Assembly: GCA_964542585.1 (NCBI GenBank)
Contig: CAZIUI010000007.1
Coordinates: 1-64,000 of the forward strand
From: CAYYUA01 sp964542585
Lineage (GTDB): Bacteria > Bacteroidota > Bacteroidia > CAILMK01 > CAYYUA01
Direction of reading: 5' to 3'
DNA: 64,000 nt
In this document: positions 1-7,771 of the stretch, in pieces
Layout: each line of letters opens with the position of its first letter
How positions within the stretch are numbered: position 1 is the stretch's first letter
The notes under the pieces: model-generated
Seen by the model: only the letters and a program-made list of their open reading frames with translations
Told to the model about the DNA's origin: nothing
Databases searched by the model: none
Position numbers and translations under genes: made by a program

Positions 1-53
<53 letters not shown>

Positions 54-149
54 AATTAAGATTTTAAATACTTGGAGAGCTTACGACCTCCTCAAAGAAT
101 AATGCTTCAATACCTTAAAGAACTATAATGACCTCAGTCAGTCATGCTC

Positions 150-164
150 TGTAGTGGAACTACA
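150..164 (-). other. Hairpin in the rRNA leader
   Basis: A perfect inverted repeat, TGTAGT and ACTACA with a 3-nt loop, lies about 100 nt upstream of the mature 16S end, in the transcribed leader. It may be a processing or antitermination element. Its function is not determinable from sequence. Confidence 0.4.
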
Positions 165-179
165 ATTCTGAAAGAATAA

Positions 180-198
180 TCCCAATCTCTAATTGGGA
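180..198 (-). other. Start-site inverted repeat of rRNA promoter P1
   Basis: TCCCAAT and ATTGGGA form a perfect 7-bp inverted repeat with a 5-nt loop. It begins 4 nt downstream of the P1 -7 element in the direction of transcription, so it covers the expected first nucleotides of the transcript. The same placement recurs at the other two rRNA promoters with unrelated sequences. Confidence 0.5.
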
Positions 199-202
199 AC
201 TG

Positions 203-234
203 CAAAGTTAGAAATCTATTCAGATTTAACCAAA
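203..234 (-). promoter_or_regulatory. rRNA operon promoter P1 (Bacteroidota type)
   Basis: On the minus strand TTTG (231-234) is followed after 20 bp by TAACTTTG (203-210). This matches the Bacteroidota housekeeping promoter, TTTG then about 19-21 bp then TAnnTTTG. It is the promoter closest to the 16S gene, about 150 bp from its mature end. Confidence 0.75.
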
Positions 235-328
235 TGTTAAAACCAGATTTCTAAAGGCTTAATAAATCCTCAGGATTTATTGTCTATTAAAAAATGTAAA
301 CGGCAATTGAACAATCTAATTAATAGTG

Positions 329-346
329 TTTGTCGCCGCTGACAAA
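329..346 (-). other. Short hairpin between rRNA promoters P1 and P2
   Basis: TTTGTC and GACAAA form a perfect 6-bp stem with a 6-nt loop (GCCGCT). It lies in the P2 and P3 transcripts upstream of P1. No function can be assigned; it could be an RNA-processing element. Confidence 0.3.
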
Positions 347-373
347 AATTTTAAGTTGTTAGAGAACTTTAAC

Positions 374-389
374 CACTTCTTTCAAAGTG
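374..389 (-). other. Start-site inverted repeat of rRNA promoter P2
   Basis: CACTT and AAGTG form a 5-bp inverted repeat with a 6-nt loop, starting 5 nt downstream of the P2 -7 box. Position is like that of the repeats at P1 and P3, sequence is not. Confidence 0.45.
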
Positions 390-394
390 CAATG

Positions 395-425
395 CAAAAT
401 TAGAAAACTTAAGTGACTCGCCAAA
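395..425 (-). promoter_or_regulatory. rRNA operon promoter P2 (Bacteroidota type)
   Basis: On the minus strand TTTG (422-425) and TAATTTTG (395-402) are separated by 19 bp, an exact match to the Bacteroidota promoter consensus. It is the middle of three tandem promoters. Confidence 0.75.
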
Positions 426-501
426 CAATTAACAATAAAAAGGTTAAAGTTCATTAACAATTTATTCTTCGTTTTGTAATAGCAAGTTTAAAATCCTTTT
501 G

Positions 502-519
502 TCGCTTTCTTTAAAGCGA
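502..519 (-). other. Start-site inverted repeat of rRNA promoter P3
   Basis: TCGCTTT and AAAGCGA form a perfect 7-bp inverted repeat with a 4-nt loop, beginning 4 nt downstream of the P3 -7 box and so covering the predicted transcript start. Confidence 0.5.
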
Positions 520-523
520 GGTG

Positions 524-556
524 CAAATATAAAGAACCTTTAATTGAAAAAGCAAA
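524..556 (-). promoter_or_regulatory. rRNA operon promoter P3 (Bacteroidota type)
   Basis: On the minus strand TTTG (553-556) and TATATTTG (524-531) are separated by 21 bp. This is the most upstream of three tandem rRNA promoters. Apart from promoters and hairpins, bases 54-685 are AT-rich and hold no credible gene. Confidence 0.75.
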
Positions 557-685
557 ACATTTTCACCGTTAATTTTTCTACTCTTTCTTTAATAAGTGCA
601 AAAGAATTGTTCTTTAATCTTTGTTCAAAATTCTGCAAAACTTTAATCATCAGGGGATTATTCACTTATTACTAAAATCATTCAC

Positions 686-2383
686 ATGCTTTCCCGCAAA
701 ATTTGCTTCTCTTTTTTAGTCCTAGGCATCAATATTTGCATTTCAGGCTGCAAAGCACCATCGCCAGATTCCAATCTGTCATCAAATGCCATGGTTGTTA
801 CTGCTCACCCTAAAGCTTCAGGGGTTGGCAAAGCAATCTTAAAAGAAGGAGGCAATGCAATAGATGCCGCAATTGCAACGCAATTTGCCCTTGCCGTGGT
901 ATATCCAACTGCTGGCAATATAGGTGGGGGTGGGTTTATGGTCACGCGGTTTAACCAAAAGGTTACGACCCTCGATTTTCGAGAAAGGGCTCCTCTTAAA
1001 GCTAGTCGAAAAACATATCAGAATGCTAGCGGAGCTGTTAAGGAAAAGCAGAGCTTAAAAGGACACCTTGCAGCTGGGGTCCCAGGTACCGTTGCGGGAA
1101 TGGTAAAGGCTCATGAACGATGGGGATCAATACCTTTTGACCAGTTATTGGAACCTGCCATTACACTGGCCAAAAAGGGTTTTTCAGTTACTGAGCGTCA
1201 GGCTGAGCGGATCAACAATCACCTAGGAGCTATTCGGAGTCATAGTACTTTTGCCCCCACACCATTTTTAAGATCAAGGGCATGGAAGCAGACGGATACT
1301 CTAAAGCGGCCTGATCTGGCAAAAACCCTTAAAAGAATTCAGGAACATAAAACAGCGGGATTTTACCAGGGAAAAACGGCTCGTTACATTATCAATGAGA
1401 TGGAGCGGTGCGGTGGTCTAATAACCGAAAAGGATCTCCGCACCTACATGGCTCAGTTCCGAGATCCTATTGTAACCGCTTTCAAAGGCTTTAAAGTATA
1501 CGCTATGCCACCGCCATCGAGTGGTGGTATTGCTTTATCCCAACTTTTAAATTTAGTAGAACGGTATCCTTTGGATAAGTGGGGATTGAAAAGTTGGAAG
1601 ACTCGTCACATCATGACGGAGGCCATGAAACTGGTATATGCTGACCGAACTAAGTATTTAGGAGACCCTGCCTTTTACGATGTTCCAAAAAAGAAGCTTT
1701 TGGATTCTGCCTACCTGAGTGATCGCCGGCAGTTAATGGGTGTTAACAAAACCATTAAAAGCAAAAACCTGGAGGCCGGTAAATTCAATTCTAAAATAGG
1801 CGGACAAACCACTCACTTTTCAATCGTAGATGAGGCTGGTAATGCAGTAAGCGTAACTACAACCCTCAATACTCCCTACGGTTCTAAGGTTTATGTTGGA
1901 CGAGCTGGCTTCTTTCTGAACAGTGAAATGAATGACTTTAGCCTAAAGCCCGGTTTTCCAAACGTATACGGATTAAGGAGTGGGGAAGCTAACGCTATAG
2001 AACCCGGAAAAAGAATGCTAAGCTCGATGACCCCTACCATCGTTACCAAGGCAGACTCACTTTATGCTGTTCTTGGGAGTCCAGGAGGATCAACCATTAT
2101 TACAACGGTTTTTCAAACCCTCATGAACATCACCGTGTTTAATATGCCTATGCAGGAGGCTGTGAACCATGGACGCTTTCATCACCAATGGAAGCCCAAC
2201 TACCTTTTGATGGAATATAACAGGCCTTTCCAAATCTCCACTTTAATGAAGCTTTATGGTAAAGGGCACTGGGTGGTTCCTTTCCCGCCTATTGGCAGTG
2301 TTGATGCTATTAAAGTAAAAGGGGATGGGAATTTGGCTGGCGGCGCGGACCCGCGAGGCGATGATGCAGTAATGGGTTATTGA
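686..2383 (+). CDS. ggt: Gamma-glutamyltranspeptidase lipoprotein
   Basis: An Ntn-hydrolase that transfers or hydrolyses the gamma-glutamyl group of glutathione and related compounds outside the cytoplasm. At 565 aa it has the usual family length. A lipoprotein signal ends in the lipobox ISGC (Cys22), so an envelope-anchored form is likely. The N-terminal half carries GGNIGGGGF near residue 80. The autoprocessing site is TTH: Thr375 starts the small subunit and is the catalytic nucleophile by family alignment, followed by HFSIVD. The later SSMTPTIV and GSPGGSTIITTV blocks are also family hallmarks. The 3' end overlaps the convergent dnaX by 7 bp. ATG 686 is the only start before the signal peptide. 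Confidence 0.93.
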   Translation: MLSRKICFSFLVLGINICISGCKAPSPDSNLSSNAMVVTAHPKASGVGKAILKEGGNAIDAAIATQFALAVVYPTAGNIGGGGFMVTRFNQKVTTLDFRERAPLKASRKTYQNASGAVKEKQSLKGHLAAGVPGTVAGMVKAHERWGSIPFDQLLEPAITLAKKGFSVTERQAERINNHLGAIRSHSTFAPTPFLRSRAWKQTDTLKRPDLAKTLKRIQEHKTAGFYQGKTARYIINEMERCGGLITEKDLRTYMAQFRDPIVTAFKGFKVYAMPPPSSGGIALSQLLNLVERYPLDKWGLKSWKTRHIMTEAMKLVYADRTKYLGDPAFYDVPKKKLLDSAYLSDRRQLMGVNKTIKSKNLEAGKFNSKIGGQTTHFSIVDEAGNAVSVTTTLNTPYGSKVYVGRAGFFLNSEMNDFSLKPGFPNVYGLRSGEANAIEPGKRMLSSMTPTIVTKADSLYAVLGSPGGSTIITTVFQTLMNITVFNMPMQEAVNHGRFHHQWKPNYLLMEYNRPFQISTLMKLYGKGHWVVPFPPIGSVDAIKVKGDGNLAGGADPRGDDAVMGY

Positions 2384-4251
2384 TCGAGCCTCAGCCCCAG
2401 GTGATCTTGTATCTTTTTTAACTTTGGATTTTTTTCAACCATTGCTTCGAATTTGTCCTTTGAGTTGACCAAATAGCTACGCTTTTTTTGTTCGCTGGCT
2501 TGTTCCACTATTGGCTCAAAATTTATGGGAGTGCAACCAAAAAAGGCCTGCATATAATCAATAAGAGTCGTTTTTTGCTGCTCAAACTGTTGCTTGACGG
2601 CTTTGCTTTCAACACTGAAAGTTACCCTTCGGCCTTCGTGTAAAGTTATTTCCTTATTGACCAAATTGTTATAGAGGAACAATTGATTTTGCAACGCTTC
2701 CTTTAAAAATTTTTGCCATAACTGATCCACCTGTTCCTGTGTCACTGATATATCAGATAGTTGCGTGGTGAGATCAGTATCGGAGTCTTGTCTTTCAGAA
2801 GCTTCAGGCCCGCTGCTGCTTTGTTTGAACTGGCTGTGGATAGCGCTGAGCGAACTTAACCTTGGAGATGCTTCCTCGACAGCTTTACCAGTATCGCCAT
2901 TGCCTCCTGAAGAACTATTTGATGTTTGGTTCTTCGTTTCGGCTTTAGGCTCCTCATCTGTTCTTGAGGCGTTAACCTGTGAAGATCCTTCTTGCTGGCT
3001 TTGAGGATCCGATGGCTGCTTAAGTTCTCCTTTAGTTGTTACTTTTTTTTTAGGTGTTTCAGGTTCACCATTGTAGCTGTCTGAACCATGGGTCGCCTTT
3101 CCTTCAGCATTCTGTTGATCCGCTACTTGGTTTTGTTGTATTTCGGGTAAAGATATGGCATCCTGTAGATGGGCTAGCTTCATTAGCGCTATTTCCGCGT
3201 GTAACCGCTGGTTTTTACTGCCCTTGTAATGGAGGTCGTAGTAGTTAAGGATGTTAAGGGCAGACAACAAAAAAGCGGTACTTACCTGACTTGCCTGTTC
3301 CTGATAGCGTTCCTGCAGCTGTTCCGTTATCTCTAAAAGGCTCAGTGTTTTTTCGTCTTTACATACTAGCAAGTTTCGTAAATGCTCGCTAAGCCCTACC
3401 AGGTAGTTATGTCCGTCAAAACCTTGATTTAAGACCTCATTAAAAATAAGCAGGGTTTTGGGTAAATCTTTTTGTAACAAGTGATCTGTTGCTTGAAAGA
3501 AATAATCATAATCCAGAATGTTCAAGTTGTCGATCACCGCCTGGTAGGTAAGGTTGCTGCCTGTAAAACTGATAACCCTGTCATAAAGGGACATGGCATC
3601 GCGAAGGGCTCCATCGGCCTTTTGAGCGATTATTTGGAGAGCTTCCGGCTCTGCTTCAACCCCTTCTCTTGATGCTATTTCCTGTAAACTTTCCCGGATG
3701 TCCGAGATCTGAATGCGGTTAAAATCAAAAATCTGACAACGGGAAAGAATGGTCGGTAAAATCCGGTGCTTTTCGGTAGTAGCGAGGATAAAAACGGCAT
3801 AGTCCGGCGGCTCTTCAAGGGTTTTTAAAAACGCATTGAAAGCACTTTGAGAAAGCATGTGGACTTCATCTATAATGTAGACTTTGTAACTCCCTGCTTG
3901 CGGTCCAAAACGGACCTGCTCTACAAGGTTACGGATATCATCTACTGAATTATTGGAAGCTGCGTCCAATTCATAGATATTCATGGACTTGTTCTCATTG
4001 AAAATCCGGCAGGATTCACATTGATTACAAGCCTCCCCTTCCGGAGTTATTTGCTCACAATTAATTGTCTTTGCAAGGATACGTGCACAGGTAGTTTTTC
4101 CAACCCCTCTCGGCCCGGTGAACAAGAATGAGTGGGCAAGCTGATTTTGCTTGATCGCATTCCGTAGCGTACTAGTAATATGGGACTGCCCCACAACATT
4201 CTCAAAAGTATCCGGCCGGTATTTGATGGCCGAAACGGTGTGTGAACTCAT
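2377..4251 (-). CDS. dnaX: DNA polymerase III subunits gamma and tau
   Basis: The clamp-loader AAA+ ATPase of the replicative polymerase. Walker A GPRGVGKTT is at residues 46-54, the zinc site at Cys65, Cys75, Cys78 and Cys81, then the DEVHMLS Walker B region and the LSRCQ arginine-finger (SRC) motif. Domains I-III end near residue 370, followed by a low-complexity Ser/Gln/Glu-rich linker and a C-terminal tau-like region (about 500-624). Nine consecutive A residues (plus-strand T run 3043-3051) encode Lys401-Lys403 in the linker. Both alternative frames stop immediately after it, so a short gamma form of 403 or 406 aa is predicted beside the 624-aa tau. The 3' end overlaps ggt by 7 bp. Confidence 0.95.
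   Translation of the reverse strand: MSSHTVSAIKYRPDTFENVVGQSHITSTLRNAIKQNQLAHSFLFTGPRGVGKTTCARILAKTINCEQITPEGEACNQCESCRIFNENKSMNIYELDAASNNSVDDIRNLVEQVRFGPQAGSYKVYIIDEVHMLSQSAFNAFLKTLEEPPDYAVFILATTEKHRILPTILSRCQIFDFNRIQISDIRESLQEIASREGVEAEPEALQIIAQKADGALRDAMSLYDRVISFTGSNLTYQAVIDNLNILDYDYFFQATDHLLQKDLPKTLLIFNEVLNQGFDGHNYLVGLSEHLRNLLVCKDEKTLSLLEITEQLQERYQEQASQVSTAFLLSALNILNYYDLHYKGSKNQRLHAEIALMKLAHLQDAISLPEIQQNQVADQQNAEGKATHGSDSYNGEPETPKKKVTTKGELKQPSDPQSQQEGSSQVNASRTDEEPKAETKNQTSNSSSGGNGDTGKAVEEASPRLSSLSAIHSQFKQSSSGPEASERQDSDTDLTTQLSDISVTQEQVDQLWQKFLKEALQNQLFLYNNLVNKEITLHEGRRVTFSVESKAVKQQFEQQKTTLIDYMQAFFGCTPINFEPIVEQASEQKKRSYLVNSKDKFEAMVEKNPKLKKIQDHLGLRLDQ
3043..3051 (-). promoter_or_regulatory. 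A9 slippage site in dnaX (predicted recoding signal)
   Basis: The minus-strand coding sequence reads CCT AAA AAA AAA GTA ACA ACT AAA. One extra A gives KKK, Ser-Asn-Asn and TAA; one missing A gives KKK then TAA. A nine-A run in the same gene of Thermus thermophilus causes transcriptional slippage that makes gamma (established knowledge). Use of the site here is inferred. Confidence 0.6.
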
Positions 4252-4279
4252 GCGTGTGTGTCTAATTTTCTGCCCCTTG

Positions 4280-4287
4280 CAAAAATA
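4280..4287 (-). promoter_or_regulatory. Probable -7 box for dnaX
   Basis: The minus strand reads TATTTTTG, matching TAnnTTTG, 28 bp before the dnaX start. No clear TTTG is found at -33, so support is only partial. Confidence 0.4.
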
Positions 4288-4436
4288 GGCTTTGGGATTT
4301 AAAAATAATTTAATAAGTTACTATGCAGATGAATTCATGCTGTTCCGTGTGCAAATTTTTCTTGGGGCCAAAATCATTGCAGCTTTTTAACAACGATATT
4401 ATTTTAGAGGATCAAAAATGAAAAGTAATCCACTCC

Positions 4437-4468
4437 TTTGTTATTAAGCTCAGGGATTGCTATCTTTG
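4437..4468 (+). promoter_or_regulatory. Promoter of the rpsF-rpsR-rplI operon
   Basis: TTTG (4437-4440), a 20-bp spacer and TATCTTTG (4461-4468) fit the Bacteroidota promoter consensus exactly. The rpsF start codon is 25 bp downstream, implying a short leader of roughly 20 nt. Confidence 0.75.
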
Positions 4469-4493
4469 CAAGTCTTTAAAATACCGTCAATCT

Positions 4494-4889
4494 ATGAGTG
4501 AAGACCAAAATAAACGGCATTACGAGTCCGTGTTCATTATTACCCCATTGCTTACTGATGAGCAAATGAAAGAAGTGGTAGAAAAATTCCGCAAAGTATT
4601 AAAGGATAACGGAGCGGAAATAGTCCATGATGAAAATTGGGGACTAAAAAAGCTTGCTTATCCTATTAAGAAGAAATCTACGGGTTTCTATCAGTTATTT
4701 GAGTTTAAGGCAAGTCCTGATTTTGTGGCTCAATGGGAGACTGAATTTAAGCGTGATGAGCGAATCATGCGGTACCTAACGGTTCACCTGGATAAATACG
4801 GTATTGCTTTCAATGAGAAGCGCCGAAAGGGAGAAGTTGGTAAACGTCAGACTAGCAATGCCGAGGAGCAAGAACCCGCTAACAGTTAA
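4494..4889 (+). CDS. rpsF: 30S ribosomal protein S6
   Basis: Small-subunit protein that binds S18 in the platform of the 30S subunit. The 131-aa product has the S6 pattern: an N-terminal YESVFIITP strand, a WGLKKLAYPIKKKSTGFYQLFEF block, and a C-terminal RDERIMRYLTV strand followed by a charged tail. It is first in an operon with rpsR (29-bp gap) and rplI, the usual bacterial order without priB or ssb. ATG 4494 sits 25 bp after a clear promoter. Confidence 0.97.
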   Translation: MSEDQNKRHYESVFIITPLLTDEQMKEVVEKFRKVLKDNGAEIVHDENWGLKKLAYPIKKKSTGFYQLFEFKASPDFVAQWETEFKRDERIMRYLTVHLDKYGIAFNEKRRKGEVGKRQTSNAEEQEPANS

Positions 4890-4918
4890 TTAGGAAAGAT
4901 TAAAACGCTTATTGTATT

Positions 4919-5194
4919 ATGTCAGCTGGCAATTATAAAAAGAACATTTTCATCAATATCACCCCTTCGGAGCGGCCTAAACGCCGGAAATTCTGTTGGT
5001 TCAGAAAGAACAATATCAAATATATTGACTACAAGGACCCTGATTTTCTTCTGAAATACCTGAATGAACAAGGGAATATTACCCCCAGAAGGGTTACAGG
5101 CACCTCTGCAAAATACCAGCGGCGCCTGGCTAAAGCCGTTAAGCGTGCCCGTCATCTGGCCCTATTACCTTATGTAGCTGATTCCCTCAAATAA
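4919..5194 (+). CDS. rpsR: 30S ribosomal protein S18
   Basis: Partner of S6 on the 30S platform. The 91-aa product contains the family core IDYKDPDFLLKYLNEQGNI, followed by the basic PRRVTGTSAKYQRRL block and KRARHLALLPYV. The N-terminal RRKFCWFRKNN keeps the Cys-containing segment seen in many S18 proteins. Second gene of the rpsF operon, with rplI starting 12 bp after its stop codon. Confidence 0.97.
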   Translation: MSAGNYKKNIFINITPSERPKRRKFCWFRKNNIKYIDYKDPDFLLKYLNEQGNITPRRVTGTSAKYQRRLAKAVKRARHLALLPYVADSLK

Positions 5195-5206
5195 AAACTG
5201 GCAATC

Positions 5207-5671
5207 ATGGAAATCATCCTCAACCAAGATATTGAAAAACTGGGTTACAAGCATGATATAGTTAATGTTAAGCCTGGTTACGCTCGTAATTACCTGATTC
5301 CAAGGGGTTTAGCAAGTTTTGCTACCGAAGGTAACAAAAAGATGCTGCGCGAGAACCTTAGCCAGCAATCCCATAAGTTGGCAAAGATTAAAGCAGAAGC
5401 TGAAGATAAGGCTAAACAGCTTGAACAGATCACCCTTACCATGAAAGCCAAAACCGGTACTTCAGGTAAGATCTTCGGTTCGGTGACCACCAAGCATGTT
5501 TCTGATGCGTTAAAGCAGCGTGGTTTTGAAATTGAGCGTAAGCGCATCACTTTAAATGATGATATTAAACTGCTAGGGTCTTACAGCGTTGTTGTGGACC
5601 TGCATAAAGAAGTGAAAGCCACTTTACAATTAGAAGTTGTAGCTGAAGAGGAAACAGCTGGCCAAGAGTAA
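5207..5671 (+). CDS. rplI: 50S ribosomal protein L9
   Basis: Large-subunit protein with two globular domains joined by a long helix. The N-terminal domain matches the family closely (GYKHDIVNVKPGYARNYLIPRG). Residues 45-75 form the connecting helix, rich in Lys, Ala and Glu. The C-terminal domain holds KIFGSVTTKHVSDALK. At 154 aa it is full length. Last protein gene of the operon; tRNA-Arg follows 75 bp downstream without an obvious terminator or promoter, so co-transcription is possible. Confidence 0.97.
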   Translation: MEIILNQDIEKLGYKHDIVNVKPGYARNYLIPRGLASFATEGNKKMLRENLSQQSHKLAKIKAEAEDKAKQLEQITLTMKAKTGTSGKIFGSVTTKHVSDALKQRGFEIERKRITLNDDIKLLGSYSVVVDLHKEVKATLQLEVVAEEETAGQE

Positions 5672-5745
5672 CAGACGCTTTATGTGTTCCTTCCTGTAAT
5701 ATTGATAAGATTCTTCACGAATGTTGAATCAGTTTTATCAGTTCC

Positions 5746-5818
5746 GGCCCCATAGTTCAACTGGATAGAACAGGAGCCTCCTAAGCTTCCGATCCAGGTT
5801 CGAGTCCTGGTGGGGTCA
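5746..5818 (+). tRNA. tRNA-Arg (anticodon CCT)
   Basis: A complete cloverleaf can be drawn. The acceptor GGCCCCA pairs with TGGGGTC (one G-T pair), discriminator A. The anticodon stem GGAGC/GCTTC carries the loop CTCCTAA, anticodon CCU reading AGG. The T arm CCAGG/CCTGG encloses TTCGAGT. No CCA is encoded. Confidence 0.93.
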
Positions 5819-5842
5819 CTCCCCAATGCCTTAATACCCTGT

Positions 5843-5866
5843 AATCGATTCACTTAACAATCGATT
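5843..5866. repeat. Pair of AATCGATT palindromes
   Basis: Two copies of the self-complementary octamer AATCGATT (5843-5850 and 5859-5866) lie 16 bp apart just after tRNA-Arg. They could be a protein-binding site or chance. The rest of 5819-6048 shows no gene. Confidence 0.3.
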
Positions 5867-6048
5867 TGATTAATCTCCTCATACTTTTAAATTTTAAGTT
5901 TAGGCTTTTAAACTTTTTATTTAAGAAAGGCTCTTCGCTTACCCAAACTCACCCAAGTGTTATTCCATTAGGACCACTTACAGATTGCCTGTGTAATGTT
6001 CAATTTCCCTTGCTAAGATTTTTTTCTAGCTTTGATTAAGGGTCCAAG

Positions 6049-7635
6049 TTACTCAACTAAAACAGTATGGTGGTAAAGCCGCTTTCCAGCTTGAGCAATC
6101 AGCTCATACTGCCCAGAGGGTAATCCTCTCACTGAAAGCTGGATAACCCCACTCCTACCATTTTTGTACCGAATAACCCTGCCCTCATTGTTAAGTAACC
6201 GGACTTCTTTTAGAGCAGTGTTCTTTTTTTTAAGCTCTATTGTAATCCGCTCAGTTGCAGGGTTGGGATACACCCTTAAAGGCTCGCCTGATTCACCAGC
6301 TAATTCCTTCACATTCGTTGGCTCAGCAGTTTTTACGTTATACCGCTGATACCATATATTCAAAGCTCCATTGCGAGGGTCTCCCCAAACTGCATGTACT
6401 GTATCACCCAGAAGGGCTACATCCATGAAATCATTCCCAGCTTCACCTAACACTGAATCATAATTGACCAACCTGTTGGATAGCTTGACGTTCTTATTAA
6501 GGTTGGTTGAGTCCTTATGGCGAAAAGCTCCATAAATGGCTGTACGGGTTTGATAGCCAGAATCCATTGCATTTCGGCGGTCGCGCCATGCTACAAAAAG
6601 GTCGCCTTCCCTATTGAAGTCGGCCCAAATTAAATCCTGCATTTTGTTATTGCCTTTTTGGTCATCATTTACACGGATCCGCTCATTCCAGTTTTTGCCG
6701 TTATCATAAGACTCTCGTAAAAAAACATCTGCATCTCCATAGCGATTGGCTAGGTATAGAAATACCAAATGCTGGCTGTTAGATGGATCCGATTTTAGTA
6801 GGTAAGCCTTCTTCGGAAGGTCAGCTGATACAGCATAGCGCGCTCTGAATAGCGGTTGGTATTTAAAATTCTTTCCTTGATCAACGGAACTAGCCAAAAC
6901 GTACCATGCACCCTGTCGCAGTCTTGGTTGAAAACTCGGATACACAGAATGAAAAGTTCCATCAGCGGAGACGGCTGGCGAAGGCATGGGCTTTTCGATA
7001 AGGCTACCAGTACCCCATGGTGCCGAATCCAGATACTGCCAACCAGACCAGCTTTGACCCGTGTCGGCTGAGAAATAAAAATAAGGGTGAAAAGGCGAAT
7101 TAGCTGAACGGCTATTCATGGTAGTCATATACAATCGAGGGGGATCGTTAGTGAATGAATGATCTATTGCCAGCCAAGGCCGATCAATTGGCTCTTGCCC
7201 GGGATCAGCATTGATATTAACAACTTCCTGGGCAGGGGACCAGCCTTCTCCCTTTTTCCTTGACTTCCGAATATAAACCCCTCCTGCTGAACGGTTCCGA
7301 TTAAAATCAATGTAAGCCAGGTATGCCTTGCCGGTTTGATCGAATACCATCGTAGGATCAGCTGAGGTAAACCCGGATCGCTGATGGTCAAGCATTTGCG
7401 ATGGCTTCCAGGTACGTCCACCATCTGTACTTATGCGGGTATGAATCGCTAGCTTACCGATCCGGTCAAATCCCATCCATGCTACTATCAAATGCTCCGG
7501 ATTCCTGGGATTAACCGCTAAATTCGGCTCACCTTCGAAAATCCGGCCTTCCGAAAGGTTTTGATTTTCTTGACCAAAAAGTATTGTGGTTAAGATTAAG
7601 GGTAAGCAAATAGCCCAGCGTAATTTTGTAATCAT
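6049..7635 (-). CDS. Secreted BNR-repeat (sialidase-fold) protein with T9SS sorting domain
   Basis: A 528-aa exported protein. The N-terminus is a signal peptide (basic start, ICLPLILTTILFG). The body contains several Asp-box-like turns of the type S-x-D-x-G-x-x-W (STDGGRTW, SADTGQSW, SYDNGKNW), typical of beta-propeller sialidase-like folds. Residues 455-528 form a type A T9SS C-terminal sorting domain, beginning VYPNPATERITIEL and ending with a short beta strand. It is therefore predicted to cross the outer membrane by the type IX system and to be surface-attached or released. The substrate is unknown: the catalytic residues of true sialidases are not evident, so a binding or structural role is equally possible. 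Confidence 0.82.
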   Translation of the reverse strand: MITKLRWAICLPLILTTILFGQENQNLSEGRIFEGEPNLAVNPRNPEHLIVAWMGFDRIGKLAIHTRISTDGGRTWKPSQMLDHQRSGFTSADPTMVFDQTGKAYLAYIDFNRNRSAGGVYIRKSRKKGEGWSPAQEVVNINADPGQEPIDRPWLAIDHSFTNDPPRLYMTTMNSRSANSPFHPYFYFSADTGQSWSGWQYLDSAPWGTGSLIEKPMPSPAVSADGTFHSVYPSFQPRLRQGAWYVLASSVDQGKNFKYQPLFRARYAVSADLPKKAYLLKSDPSNSQHLVFLYLANRYGDADVFLRESYDNGKNWNERIRVNDDQKGNNKMQDLIWADFNREGDLFVAWRDRRNAMDSGYQTRTAIYGAFRHKDSTNLNKNVKLSNRLVNYDSVLGEAGNDFMDVALLGDTVHAVWGDPRNGALNIWYQRYNVKTAEPTNVKELAGESGEPLRVYPNPATERITIELKKKNTALKEVRLLNNEGRVIRYKNGRSGVIQLSVRGLPSGQYELIAQAGKRLYHHTVLVE

Positions 7636-7771
7636 AAAGCTTTTGTTGTTAGTAGCAATTTAAGGCTTTTAGAAAACAAAATTCTTTTTACAAATCCCAC
7701 TGGGAGCAATTTAAGGGTGAAAGCCATACCAAATGGAAAAGGTTTAACTTTAAAATGTAAATTTTAGCGCC

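Noticed and set aside
2765..3672. Several plus-strand open frames inside dnaX
   Set aside because: They are antisense to a conserved gene, have no start context and show compositional shadowing of its linker.
5811..5825. Hairpin TGGGG-N5-CCCCA at the tRNA-Arg 3' end, considered as a terminator
   Set aside because: It shares the acceptor strand of the tRNA and has no T run; probably incidental.
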